A DNA stretch of 46,069 nt from a virus. Shown one piece after another: positions 17,206-24,629 of the stretch. The notes under the pieces were generated by a model. It was not told the DNA's origin. It ran no database searches and saw only the letters and a list, made by a program, of their open reading frames with translations. Position numbers and translations under genes: made by a program. Within the stretch, counting starts at the first letter, position 1. Every line of letters starts with the position of its first letter. The stretch spans positions 1 to 46,069 of the IMG/VR virus record IMGVR_UViG_3300045968_000013. One strand, given 5' to 3'.

Positions 17206-17653
17206 AGTACGCACGCCATGGGGGCGACGGTGGCAATGGCGGCGGGTCCTTGATGCCGGATGGAGTGCTGATGAGCAGATTGTTCTCGCGCTTCACCCAG
17301 GGGCCCTGCGGCGGCGTGCCGGTCTTGGTGTTGAGCCCAGGCATCGCCTGATTGATGGTGCCTGAGCCCGAGCCCGCGTTCGTCACCGGCTTCGTCTTCA
17401 GCACCGTGATGCTGGGCTCCGCACGCGCGGTGCTCATGGCGAGCAGCGCGATGAGGAACAGCACCACATAACCCAGGACGAGCCAGCCGAGGGTGCGCAG
17501 TCTCTGCTTCATCGGTACCGGCTCACGAGGAGGTAGCGCGAGCGTAGGCGCGGGGGCGGGACGAGGACGCTGGTTCTCCGCAGCGTTGACGATCACCGCG
17601 AGGATGAACAGCACGAGCAAAATGCCGCCCGCGATTTGGAGGATGAGCATCAT
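17204..17653 (-). CDS. Two-TM hypothetical membrane protein, 149 aa
   Basis: Last gene of the leftward unit. A first membrane segment (residues 3-24, LILQIAGGILLVLFILAVIV) is followed by a Pro/Arg linker, a second segment (about 54-76, LGWLVLGYVVLFLIALLAM) ending in an A-R-A site that could be a signal-peptidase site, and a long Ser/Thr/Pro-rich exterior tail. An internal Met at residue 48 (17512) precedes the second segment, so a shorter form beginning there is possible. Start at 17653 overlaps the stop of the upstream gene (ATGA). It may be an envelope-acting prophage protein; function unknown. Confidence 0.6.
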   Translation of the reverse strand: MMLILQIAGGILLVLFILAVIVNAAENQRPRPAPAPTLALPPREPVPMKQRLRTLGWLVLGYVVLFLIALLAMSTARAEPSITVLKTKPVTNAGSGSGTINQAMPGLNTKTGTPPQGPWVKRENNLLISTPSGIKDPPPLPPSPPWRAY

Positions 17654-17988
17654 CGGAAGAACCTCGCCTTCGGGTGGATGTTGCGGATGATCTGCTTCGC
17701 CTTCTCGCGCGTGAGGGCGCGGAAGAAGCCGTTGAACTCGTCGGCCGTCTCCCAGCCTTCGCCGGTCACCTTGATGGTGACCGCCCAGTAGAACAGCGGC
17801 GAGCCGATGCCCCAGTACGCGCCGCCAGGATCGTAGCCCTGGTGGTCGATGTAGATGCGGCGCAGTGTGAAGCGGCTGTCGGTGTCCATGACCTCGAAAT
17901 TGGTGAGCGGGTCGCTGGTGCGACCGAGAGGCGCGCCGTAGCGCGCCTCCACCTTCGGGGTTGGGTCCTTCGCAAGTGCGGTGCTCAT
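17650..17988 (-). CDS. Hypothetical protein with YDPGGAYWG motif, 112 aa
   Basis: Carries the conserved-looking phrase IYIDHQGYDPGGAYWGIGSPLFYWAV (given here as its parts: residues about 45-70, key residues Y52, D53, P54, G55, G56, Y58, W59, G60), known from many phage hypothetical proteins, followed by a helical FRALTREKAKQII domain. The stop overlaps the next start and its start overlaps the upstream stop. I do not know its biochemical role. Confidence 0.65.
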   Translation of the reverse strand: MSTALAKDPTPKVEARYGAPLGRTSDPLTNFEVMDTDSRFTLRRIYIDHQGYDPGGAYWGIGSPLFYWAVTIKVTGEGWETADEFNGFFRALTREKAKQIIRNIHPKARFFR

Positions 17989-18188
17989 TGCTCCACCTCG
18001 AACCCTGCCTCGATGATGCCGTCGAGCAGCGGCTGCGCCATGCGGTGGTCAACCCACAGCGCGTTGCCCAGCCACTGCCACGGCTCGCTCTCGACGTTCT
18101 CATTGATCCAGTCGAGCGCAGCCTCGCTGACCGGCTTGAAGCCGACGACGCTGCCGTCGTCAGTGATGCGGAAGTCCACGGTGTTCAT
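17985..18188 (-). CDS. Hypothetical protein, 67 aa
   Basis: ATG 18188 is preceded by an AGGAAAC ribosome site, preferred over an upstream in-frame ATG that would overlap the integrase gene. It is a small acidic helical protein with several Trp (WQWLGNALWV). Its C-terminus overlaps the next start. Unrecognised; placed directly downstream of the integrase, so a directionality or accessory recombination role is possible but unsupported by motif. Confidence 0.55.
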   Translation of the reverse strand: MNTVDFRITDDGSVVGFKPVSEAALDWINENVESEPWQWLGNALWVDHRMAQPLLDGIIEAGFEVEQ

Positions 18189-18219
18189 GTTCAAGTTTCC
18201 TGACTTTGGTTGATGTGTA

Positions 18220-19659
18220 TCACGCCGCACGCTTGAGCGGAACGACGTTGGTCTTGGGTTCTGGGCCGATCACGCGGCACAGGATCGCGTTCAGCTTGTC
18301 GAGGGTCGGCTTCTTCAGCTTCGCCGCCTCGACGGCCCGAACGTGGGTGTAGTCCTCCGTCGTCGCTGCGCCGTCTTCGATGTGGTCGAGGCAGCGACCG
18401 CGATCCGCCTTGTTGGCGTGCAGTTCACCTTCTTCCACAGCGAGCAGCGTGTTGACGGTGTGACGGAGGTCGTAGGGCTTGAACGCCTTGATGCCGAGGC
18501 GCTTGCACAGACCAACAACCGGGTCGGGGTTGTTGCTGTACTTGCGCTCGTAAGGCTTGCCATTCGGGCGACCGCGCAGTGCGGCAGAAATCCTGGCGCG
18601 ATTGTACTGCGCACCCTGCCCGCCGCGCGGGAAGAGGTCACCGTGCTCGCATTCGAGCTTCAGCAACTTCTCGATGACACCGACCGCGAGGTCGTTGAGC
18701 GGGCACACGATGGGGCGGCGCTTCTTCACCCGGTAGTACGGGATGTGAAGCTGTGGGTTCTTGCCGCGCAGGTTCTTCACCTCGTCGCGTGTCTTGTTCT
18801 CCAGGTCCCACTTGGTGCCCGCGACAATCTCAACGGGGCGCAGCATGGTCGCCAGGATCAGCTGGCAGGCATACAGCGCGAGCTTGTCGTAGTGGCTCAG
18901 TTCGAGGTCGGTGCGCTTGTCGGCCCACCACAGCGTCCTGATGTCGTCTTCGCTCACCGTGACCTCGCGCTTCTTGCGCTTGCCCTGGCGCGGCAGGTTC
19001 GTCATCGGGTGGACCGGGCAGTACTGGTGCTTGCCGATTTCACCCGCCCAGCGGAACAGGCTGTAGAGAGAGACGCGCAGGCACTTGCTCAGGCCTCGCT
19101 TCTTCTGCTCGTCGCGGATGTGAACCAGCAGGTTCCAGATCATTGCGCCGGTCACCTTGGTGATGCCGACCTTGCCGAACGCCGCGCTCGCATTGCGCAG
19201 GTGGCTCTCGTCCTGCTTCCAGCTGTCCTTGCGCGGGTGAATGCGACCGTCGCCGTCGTGGTCGTCTTCTTCGCTGATGTACGCGATGTACTCGGCCAGC
19301 ACCTCGTCGAACGTCTTCTCGCCGACCTTGGCCTGCTCGACGATGCCGCGATGGAGCATCACGACGTTCACGCCAGCTTCGGCGTCGGCCAGGATCGCGC
19401 TCGCCGCTGCCTTCGCCTTCTTGGTGCTGAACTTCACTTCGTCGAACGCGCCGAGAGCGAGCGGCACCTGCGCAGGCTTCGGCTCGCCGGTCAGTTTGCA
19501 CTTCGCGTACTTGTCCCAAACCTTGACGCTGAACGTGATCGCGGTCGGGCTGACGCTCGCGAAGAAACCGGCGAGCTTGGTGTCGTAGAACTTGGTGCGC
19601 TCCGCGACGGTCTTCTGGAGCTTCACGAGGTCCGTCTTTTCCAGATCGAGAGTAGGCAT
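18220..19659 (-). CDS. int: Tyrosine-family site-specific integrase, 479 aa
   Basis: Integrates and excises the phage genome by strand exchange at att sites. The C-terminal catalytic domain has Arg 274 (ATMLRPVEIV), the box II Arg 399-His 400 (YDLRHTVNTL), His 426 (CLDHI) and nucleophile Tyr 437 (TTEDYTHV). The expected box II His three residues before Arg 399 is Tyr 396, a variant also found in other phage integrases. Residues about 115-230 are a core-binding SAM-like domain, and the first 75 residues are an N-terminal DNA-binding (arm-type) region. ATG 19659 sits behind a GAAGGA site. Next to it lies DNA with arm-like repeats (19678-19907). Confidence 0.95.
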   Translation of the reverse strand: MPTLDLEKTDLVKLQKTVAERTKFYDTKLAGFFASVSPTAITFSVKVWDKYAKCKLTGEPKPAQVPLALGAFDEVKFSTKKAKAAASAILADAEAGVNVVMLHRGIVEQAKVGEKTFDEVLAEYIAYISEEDDHDGDGRIHPRKDSWKQDESHLRNASAAFGKVGITKVTGAMIWNLLVHIRDEQKKRGLSKCLRVSLYSLFRWAGEIGKHQYCPVHPMTNLPRQGKRKKREVTVSEDDIRTLWWADKRTDLELSHYDKLALYACQLILATMLRPVEIVAGTKWDLENKTRDEVKNLRGKNPQLHIPYYRVKKRRPIVCPLNDLAVGVIEKLLKLECEHGDLFPRGGQGAQYNRARISAALRGRPNGKPYERKYSNNPDPVVGLCKRLGIKAFKPYDLRHTVNTLLAVEEGELHANKADRGRCLDHIEDGAATTEDYTHVRAVEAAKLKKPTLDKLNAILCRVIGPEPKTNVVPLKRAA

Positions 19660-19957
19660 TTCGAGCTTCCTTCGTTGGTAGGTCCTGGACCTACTGGGCC
19701 GGGACCTGGACGATCCTGGAGGTGTTTGGGGCTCACAAGAAACCTATGAGCCGTAGGCACTTCCAGGAACAACGAAGTCAGTTTTACTTTTCCATGAACA
19801 GCGTGTCAAGCGCAAGAAGTGCCTCTGCCGCAACGGTTTCTTAAGGCATTTTGGGCCAGGACCTACCAGGGGGACCTACTTACATCCAGAACCTACCAAG
19901 GACCTTCCAGTAACTGTTCAGGCGCTGCCCCGCAGAAGCCCGCTGGTGCGTTTTGGT
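19660..19957. other. Candidate attP / integrase control region
   Basis: A 298-bp gene-free gap beside the integrase. At its left end a perfect palindrome GTAGGTCC-T-GGACCTAC (19678-19694) and GGACCTGG at 19702; at its right end GGACCTAC at 19859 and 19872, GAACCTAC at 19889 and GGACCTTC at 19900. The two clusters flank a long imperfect dyad (19737-19842). Arm-type sites flanking a core is the lambda-like attP layout, but the exact core is not identifiable without the bacterial attB. Position and repeats support the call; the same repeats could also be operators for integrase expression. Confidence 0.6.
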
Positions 19958-20260
19958 TCACGGCAGGTGTCTTTCCATCTGCCACACGACGCTGATGCGC
20001 CATCCCTTGTCCTGGCAGTACGAGCGCACCCTGGCGCGCGACCATTTCCCCTTCTTCATGTAGCCGACGATGGGTGCCGCCTCGACGACGCGGTCGCTAT
20101 GCCCGTCGTCCCAGAGCACGATCCCGGCGAAGAAGTGCGGGGCGTCAATCGCGGCCAGCGTCTCGACGACCTTGCGCATGTAGCGACCATCCTGGCGCGC
20201 ATCGGGTGACAAGATCAGCACGCTGGGCAGGTTGCGGACATGGTCCGCGAGCGCACCCAT
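19958..20260 (-). CDS. Hypothetical protein, 100 aa
   Basis: Starts at an ATG whose first base is shared with the stop of the upstream gene (TGATG junction). It is a mixed alpha/beta protein with a strand-turn VLILSPDARQ, helix KVVETLAAID, and strand FAGIVLWDDG, suggesting a small alpha/beta fold. The C-terminus is basic (KKGKWSRARVRSYCQDKGWR). No named family recognised. Confidence 0.65.
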   Translation of the reverse strand: MGALADHVRNLPSVLILSPDARQDGRYMRKVVETLAAIDAPHFFAGIVLWDDGHSDRVVEAAPIVGYMKKGKWSRARVRSYCQDKGWRISVVWQMERHLP

Positions 20261-20709
20261 CAGTCCACCTCGTACTCCTGTCGGTGCAGCGGTCGCGTCG
20301 GATCGCCGCGATAGAACGGGGTCCACCAATAGATGCCGTGCTTGCGCACCTTGAAGTGACCCCGCACGGTGTGCTGCCCAGCCTCCTGGCGCGACATCAC
20401 TCCATCACGCAGCGCGCGGGTCTGCGCCTGGGTGAGCCGCAGGTGCGTCGTGCGATAGGGCAGGAACGTCGGGCGACCGCGCTTGGTGCGCTGCTTGTTC
20501 AGCGCGGTGAGATCAACGGGGCGATGCTCGACGGCGTTGCGCGAGTTCATCAGGCCGATGATCGTTTCGGCGAACGGCGGCTCGCCCTCGATGTCGTGCT
20601 TCCAGTTGGTGAGGATGTCGGTGAGGAACGCATCCATCTTGTTGTTCTGATGCGCCAGCGTTGCGCACCAGTTCAGGAACCCCAGGCAGTGCGACGGGAA
20701 GAACGGCAT
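20260..20709 (-). CDS. C-terminal part of a frameshifted gene, 149 aa
   Basis: Continues the protein at 20513-21376 in the +1 frame. The body reads smoothly across the shift: the N-terminal piece ends in FKLWAT, and this frame begins NNESERRALQTLHQHAMPFF. The last 65 residues carry TTHLRLTQAQTRALRDG and VRGHFKVRKHGIYWWTPFYRGD, a pattern seen in phage proteins of rhizobia, so this end is conserved. No start codon with a ribosome site lies at the join; the first ATG (20709) is internal. Start here is therefore not meaningful on its own. See the frameshift finding. Confidence 0.55.
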   Translation of the reverse strand: MPFFPSHCLGFLNWCATLAHQNNKMDAFLTDILTNWKHDIEGEPPFAETIIGLMNSRNAVEHRPVDLTALNKQRTKRGRPTFLPYRTTHLRLTQAQTRALRDGVMSRQEAGQHTVRGHFKVRKHGIYWWTPFYRGDPTRPLHRQEYEVD

Positions 20710-21376
20710 CGCGTGCTGGTGCAGCGTCTGCAGCGCCCGACGTTCGCTCTCGTTGTTGGCCCAAGGTCGCCCACAGCTTGAACGACGATCCCGCCATCCA
20801 GGCCTTCGCGTCCTCGTCGCTCAGCGTTCGCTGGTATGAGCCCGCGCAGAGAACGTCGAGCGATGCCCCGGCGATCATGTCGAGGGGTGGCTTGGTCGGA
20901 TAGCGCCCCTGGATCACGCGACGAAGGTCGTCGTGGACGTTGCCGTCCTCGTGCCAGTTGAACAGCGTGCCGAGGGGATTGATGCTCACACCCGATGACT
21001 TGCGCAGGCGGTGGTCGTGCATCCAGGCGAACGTCATGCTGCCGCGCTGTCCCGTCTCGTCAGTCTCGATCAGCACGCCTTGCTTGATGGGGTCGGGATG
21101 CGTGCGCGGATCGCGTTTGTGCTCCGGTCTGATCAAGCTGGAGGTCAGACCGCCGCGCCACTCGAACCACATTTTGCGGTACGGTGCGCGGCAGAGCGGC
21201 ATCGTCTTCAGCAGCGACGACGGCTTGAGGCGGGTCAGATTGTACGCGGCTCGTGACACATCGTCCGTCAACTCGAACCGCTCTGCTTCGCGGATCGCGG
21301 CAGCGGTGCTGGTGAACAGCCCGCCGATGTCGTCTGGCCCACCGACCTCCGCAATGATGTGGTCGGACAAGCGCAT
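20513..21376 (-). CDS. N-terminal part of a frameshifted gene
   Basis: ATG 21376 forms a TGATG coupling with the stop of the upstream gene. The sequence MRLSDHIIAEVGGPDDIGGLF and the following alpha/beta region look authentic down to FKLWATLG near 20765; after that the frame becomes Arg/Ala-rich noise. Rejoining with the +1 frame gives a protein of about 372 residues with a coherent Trp/Tyr-rich C-terminus. A single-base insertion in this phage, an assembly error or a programmed shift are all possible. No family recognised for the N-terminal part. Confidence 0.55.
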   Translation of the reverse strand: MRLSDHIIAEVGGPDDIGGLFTSTAAAIREAERFELTDDVSRAAYNLTRLKPSSLLKTMPLCRAPYRKMWFEWRGGLTSSLIRPEHKRDPRTHPDPIKQGVLIETDETGQRGSMTFAWMHDHRLRKSSGVSINPLGTLFNWHEDGNVHDDLRRVIQGRYPTKPPLDMIAGASLDVLCAGSYQRTLSDEDAKAWMAGSSFKLWATLGQQRERTSGAADAAPARDAVLPVALPGVPELVRNAGASEQQDGCVPHRHPHQLEARHRGRAAVRRNDHRPDELAQRRRASPR

Positions 21377-21657
21377 CAGGTGATGTCCCGCAACGTGTCG
21401 CGGGCGAGCCTGCGCATGAAGTTGGCGACCCCAGGCTTCCCGGTAGCGTTCGCGATCATGCGCAGCGTCTCCAGGGCTCGCTGATGGTCGCCGCGCATCT
21501 TCGCATCGCGTGGCGGTCGCTTCGTCTTCACATGCGTGAATTCGCACTGATCGTGCTTGATGCAGAAATTGCGCAGGCACTGGAGCAGCGCTCGCGACAG
21601 CTGCGGCGGTGTCCTGGCTTCGATCACGGTCAGACGCAGCTGAACCTGCTTTGCCAT
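21376..21657 (-). CDS. Hypothetical protein, 93 aa
   Basis: A basic, helical protein: a leading strand KQVQLRLTVIEART, two helices (SRALLQCLRNFCIKHD and HQRALETLRMIANATG), and a basic tail. Contains C-x6-C/H residues but no clear zinc finger. It shares its stop with the start of the frameshifted gene and its start codon with the upstream stop. Function unknown. Confidence 0.65.
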   Translation of the reverse strand: MAKQVQLRLTVIEARTPPQLSRALLQCLRNFCIKHDQCEFTHVKTKRPPRDAKMRGDHQRALETLRMIANATGKPGVANFMRRLARDTLRDIT

Positions 21658-21920
21658 TACATCCAGCTTTCGACGATCTTGGGGTCATCGCTGTCGTCGC
21701 GCGGGAAACGAACGAGCCCTGGCGGCAGCTGATCGTGGATGTCCTTGAGCGTCTTGCCGCGCACGATGTACTTCGTCGGCCCGCTGCCGCCCTGGCCGAC
21801 GACGTGAGCCCGCGCCACGAACTCGCCGGGATAGTCCGACGGGTCCGAGGTCACGGTCCAGATCACGAGCCACTTCGTGTTGTCGATGATCAGCGCGCCG
21901 CTTTCCTCGTCGCCCTTCAT
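21657..21920 (-). CDS. Hypothetical protein, 87 aa
   Basis: Internal ATG 21920 chosen over far-upstream starts, because the longer N-terminus overlaps the next gene and is Arg-rich noise, and because it sits in an ATGA junction. The protein is beta-rich: WLVIWTVTSDPSDYPGEFVARAHVVG then a helical DIHDQLPPGL. No domain recognised; it could be a small host-acting protein. Confidence 0.6.
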   Translation of the reverse strand: MKGDEESGALIIDNTKWLVIWTVTSDPSDYPGEFVARAHVVGQGGSGPTKYIVRGKTLKDIHDQLPPGLVRFPRDDSDDPKIVESWM

Positions 21921-22138
21921 TGGACCTTCACCACTTCGACTTGACCAGCGTTGTGGATGAACAGCCGCCCCGTCTCGTCCTGGACGTTGGCGCGGATCAC
22001 ACCGTTGAGCTTCTTCGACATGCCGACCAGCCAGCCGAGGTAAACGTAGTCGCCGCCGGTCACCTTCACGCGCTGCGGCTCGGTCGCGATCCCTGACACC
22101 CACAGGCCGGTGAGCACCTTCACTTCAGCTTCGGTCAC
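21917..22138 (-). CDS. Hypothetical protein, 73 aa
   Basis: Starts with a GTG at 22138 behind GGGAGG (six-base spacing); an upstream in-frame GTG at 22159 lacks this. The chain is beta-type (VKVLTGLWVSGIATEPQRV, DYVYLGWLVG) with a helical end. Overlaps the next gene upstream by 14 bases. Unrecognised. Confidence 0.6.
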   Translation of the reverse strand: MTEAEVKVLTGLWVSGIATEPQRVKVTGGDYVYLGWLVGMSKKLNGVIRANVQDETGRLFIHNAGQVEVVKVQ

Positions 22139-22364
22139 CCGCACCCTCCCAGATCGCACGCAGCCTGCGGCGTTGCTCCATGTCGTCGAGAAACAGCTTG
22201 CCGTTCCAGAACGAGACGCAGGTGAACAGGGCGCTCATGAACGGCGCATCGGTGAGCCAGAAGTGGATCGCGAGCCAGAGATTGAGCGCACCGGCAAATG
22301 CGGCGACCGTCGATGTGAAGTAGGTCATCGCCATCAGATGCCGATACATGCCGCGTGCGGTCAT
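22125..22364 (-). CDS. Small membrane protein, 79 aa
   Basis: ATG 22364 overlaps the upstream TGA. A hydrophobic stretch of about 45 residues (MAMTYFTSTVAAFAGALNLWLAIHFWLTDAPFMSALFTCVSF) suggests one or two membrane spans, then a charged cytoplasmic end DDMEQRRRLRAIWEGAG. A possible superinfection-exclusion or envelope protein, by type only. Confidence 0.6.
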   Translation of the reverse strand: MTARGMYRHLMAMTYFTSTVAAFAGALNLWLAIHFWLTDAPFMSALFTCVSFWNGKLFLDDMEQRRRLRAIWEGAGDRS

Positions 22365-22624
22365 GAGCGCGATCCGCTCCAGCTTCCGGTCGGCCAATGC
22401 GCGCCACCTTCGGCCTCGCGCTCGATCATTTCGCCATGCAGGCAGCTGCCGCCGAACATCACGACGTTGAAGCGCTGGCGGCAGACATCGTTGACGCACT
22501 CGATGTTGATCGCCGCACCGCCTTGCGGGCCGAGGCGAAAGCCGTTGCCCTCACACACCGGGCAATAGCCGTTGGTGATGTCGGTCTTCTCGTCGTCGTC
22601 GAGGTCGCGGATGGGTCCGGTCAT
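22361..22624 (-). CDS. Zinc-binding-like hypothetical protein, 87 aa
   Basis: ATG 22624 chosen in an ATGA junction. It carries CPVCEGNGF near residues 21-29 and CVNDVC about 20 residues later, with a conserved His/Cys-containing SCLHGEMI, consistent with a small zinc ribbon. Acidic N-terminus (DLDDDEKTDI). Biological role unknown. Confidence 0.65.
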   Translation of the reverse strand: MTGPIRDLDDDEKTDITNGYCPVCEGNGFRLGPQGGAAINIECVNDVCRQRFNVVMFGGSCLHGEMIEREAEGGAHWPTGSWSGSRS

Positions 22625-22845
22625 GACGGCTTCTTTCTCTGAAGAATTGCCTGGAGCGGGATGCCGGGGTTCACCTCCAGCATCTGCACGATTTCGTGGA
22701 AGCTGTGATGCGGCGCATCGACGACTACCTCGAAATGACAACCAGGGTGCGCCACATCGAAGTCGCGCAGGTGCTGCAGCCACTCTTTCTCCAGTGACTG
22801 CGGCACATGTGCGATAGTGAAGACACGGGTACGGTCGTCGCTCAC
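22621..22845 (-). CDS. Hypothetical protein, 74 aa
   Basis: GTG start at 22845 overlaps the stop of the XRE gene (GTGA). Contains VFTIAHVPQSLEKEWLQHLRDFD and HFEVVVDAPHHSFHEIVQML, a likely alpha/beta mini-domain with His pairs. No family recognised; translational coupling suggests it works or is co-regulated with the HTH protein upstream. Confidence 0.6.
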   Translation of the reverse strand: MSDDRTRVFTIAHVPQSLEKEWLQHLRDFDVAHPGCHFEVVVDAPHHSFHEIVQMLEVNPGIPLQAILQRKKPS

Positions 22846-23234
22846 TTCGCTCTCACGACATCAGCAACACGTTCCATCAGCGAGGCGAACGCCAAACGCA
22901 CCTCGTGATGGTCGCTGATGTCGTTGAAGGCCTTCGCTACGCGATGACCTTCGCGGGTCTGCCCCAGCACGAGCAGCGGGTTATTCTCGTCGCCACCGTT
23001 GCCGCGCTTCGGTGCGCCCATCAGGTCGGCGACGTGGACCTTGAACAGGTTCGAGATCACCTGCAGGCGTCCAGCGGAGACGCGGTTCACTCCCTTCTCG
23101 TACTTCTGCACCTGCTGGAACGTCACGCCGATGTGGTTGGCGAGATCGGTCTGGCTCATTCCACGCGCGATCCGGTGCGAGCGGATTTGCCGCCCGACAG
23201 CCTGATCTTCTGGCAGAATTTTTTTCTGTGTCAT
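22842..23234 (-). CDS. XRE/Cro-CI-type HTH transcriptional regulator, 130 aa
   Basis: The N-terminal XRE helix-turn-helix is clear: VGRQIRSHRIARGMSQTDLANHIGVTFQQVQKYEKGVNRVSAGRLQ (residues about 13-58), with recognition helix FQQVQKYEKG. This exact style is typical of alphaproteobacterial regulators. The rest is a helical oligomerisation/regulatory region. As a prophage repressor candidate it would bind operator DNA; the likely targets are the control regions of the divergent units, but no operator can be assigned. ATG 23234; 80 bp of untranslated DNA lie before the upstream coding region on this strand. Confidence 0.85.
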   Translation of the reverse strand: MTQKKILPEDQAVGRQIRSHRIARGMSQTDLANHIGVTFQQVQKYEKGVNRVSAGRLQVISNLFKVHVADLMGAPKRGNGGDENNPLLVLGQTREGHRVAKAFNDISDHHEVRLAFASLMERVADVVRAK

Positions 23235-23314
23235 TGCCCCGTCCCCCGCTCAGACCGACTGCCGCTTCAACTTGCATTTCGGCATTCCAATCTCCCTCTC
23301 TCTTTTGTGGTTCT

Positions 23315-23509
23315 TCACTTCCTTGCGATCATGTCGCAAAGCTCGTCGATCACTGTGAGCAGCGCCTCGCGCGGCAGATCAGCGAGCGGCACCATGTCGC
23401 CACCACGCAGCTTCTTGCCGTCGGGCCGCACTACGATGATGGTCTTGCCTGGATTGATGGTGACCAATCGATTGTTGCTGGTGAACTGCAGGACGTTGTC
23501 GTCAGCCAT
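23315..23509 (-). CDS. Hypothetical protein, 64 aa
   Basis: ATG 23509 overlaps the upstream stop; a GTG at 23512 would add one residue. The sequence is hydrophobic-acidic with NNRLVTINPGKTIIVVRPDGKKL and a C-terminal helix REALLTVIDELCDMI. It might be a small regulator partner. No assignment. Confidence 0.6.
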   Translation of the reverse strand: MADDNVLQFTSNNRLVTINPGKTIIVVRPDGKKLRGGDMVPLADLPREALLTVIDELCDMIARK

Positions 23510-23826
23510 CACGCACGCCCCTCCATTTCGGGCTGGCCCTCGAACCGCGCGATCATTTCTTTGAACAGCGCGACGATGTCCTGGCGATCCGCGCCGTTGC
23601 TGATGAAGTTGCAGCGGCTGTCGCCACCCAGGCTTGCCATCTGCTCGAACGGGAAAACGAGCAACACGAAGCCGGTGTCGCGCTTGTCGATCTTGCCCTT
23701 CGCACGCGGACCAGCGTTCTCGCCGTTGAAAATCTTGTCGAGCCCCGCCGCGATCTTGTTCATCGTGTCGCGGTGCTTCAGTTCGATGGGCGCATCACCG
23801 AGAGTATGATCAGGTTTCTTGGGCAT
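23509..23826 (-). CDS. Conserved hypothetical protein, 105 aa
   Basis: Has the pattern DTGFVLLVFPFEQ, then RCNFISNGADRQDIVALFKEMIARFEG (key residues C, N, S, N, D and F in the second half), a small protein frequently found in alphaproteobacterial phages and chromosomes with no established function. Starts ATG 23826; the N-terminal 20 residues are Lys/Pro-rich. Overlaps the upstream gene by 17 bases. Confidence 0.7.
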   Translation of the reverse strand: MPKKPDHTLGDAPIELKHRDTMNKIAAGLDKIFNGENAGPRAKGKIDKRDTGFVLLVFPFEQMASLGGDSRCNFISNGADRQDIVALFKEMIARFEGQPEMEGRA

Positions 23827-24127
23827 TCTTCTCTCCCAGTCCGTCGCGGGCGATGCTGGTCACGCCATCGAGCACATGGCGATAACAGTGGGCGCTGATC
23901 GCATCGAGCGTCATCCCGCCCTGCTTGAGTATCCACGCGGCCTTGCGCAGATCAGGTTCTGGAAACACCTTGAGCGGATACGCGCGTGCCCACCGCTCGA
24001 TGTCGCGCAGCGCCTTCTCCTGGCGGTCGCAAGTTTCGGCAAGCTTGTTCGCCTTCCCCGCCAACTCGCGATAGCACTCGGCGCACATCGCGCCTGCGCT
24101 ATGCCCGCATGACCACTGATCGCTCAT
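23810..24127 (-). CDS. Hypothetical protein with Cys/His N-terminus, 105 aa
   Basis: Residues 7-19 hold C7, H9, C15 and C18 (WSCGHSAGAMCAECYREL), like a one-finger zinc site. The rest is helical (KLAETCDRQEKALRDIERWARAY). Possibly a DNA- or protein-binding accessory factor; not in a named family that I recognise. Its start overlaps the next upstream gene (ATGA). Confidence 0.6.
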   Translation of the reverse strand: MSDQWSCGHSAGAMCAECYRELAGKANKLAETCDRQEKALRDIERWARAYPLKVFPEPDLRKAAWILKQGGMTLDAISAHCYRHVLDGVTSIARDGLGEKNAQET

Positions 24128-24399
24128 GCGTGCCCCTTCACATGGCAGGGCAGATCGACGGAGCGCGGGTCATCGACGCGGCCAGCTGTGGTGAGCATCG
24201 CGTTCGAGCCGCACACCTCGCACTCGACATAGAGCAGGCCGCACTCGGGCGTCGGCCACGGCTCAAGCTCGACGTGGCAACTCGCGCCGTCTTCCATGTT
24301 GGGAATGTGTTTCCCCCACGGGAAGCCGCGATTGAACTGCACCTGGGGCTCGCGACCCCGGCTGATGTATTCGACCTTGTGATGCGGCGCGGCTTTCAT
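24124..24399 (-). CDS. Hypothetical protein, 91 aa
   Basis: ATG 24399. Composed of a basic N-terminus, a beta-rich centre and a CEVCGS element (about residues 60-65) followed by a C/H-containing end (LPCHVKGHA), consistent with a small zinc-binding protein. Start shares a base with the upstream stop. Confidence 0.6.
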   Translation of the reverse strand: MKAAPHHKVEYISRGREPQVQFNRGFPWGKHIPNMEDGASCHVELEPWPTPECGLLYVECEVCGSNAMLTTAGRVDDPRSVDLPCHVKGHA

Positions 24400-24629
24400 C
24401 AGTTGACCTTCGTTCTCACAAAATCTGAGCGCGCGACGATGGCGGCGACCATCTTGTTGAATTGCATCAGTGCGAACGTGCGCCTCTCCTTCTTGATGGA
24501 CGACACATGCGCGCCGACCAGGATCGCGAGCGCCTTCTCGACCACATTGATGTGCTTGCCATCGAGTACGTGCGAAAGATCGCGGCTCAGATCGACGGCC
24601 AGCTTGTCCTCAAGGTTCTCGTCAGCCAT
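24399..24629 (-). CDS. Hypothetical helical protein, 76 aa
   Basis: Entirely helical by composition: LEDKLAVDLSRDLSHVL, NVVEKALAILVGAHV and FALMQFNKMVAAIVARSD. No known motif. Its start lies inside the end of the zinc-ribbon gene upstream (8-base overlap). Confidence 0.6.
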   Translation of the reverse strand: MADENLEDKLAVDLSRDLSHVLDGKHINVVEKALAILVGAHVSSIKKERRTFALMQFNKMVAAIVARSDFVRTKVN

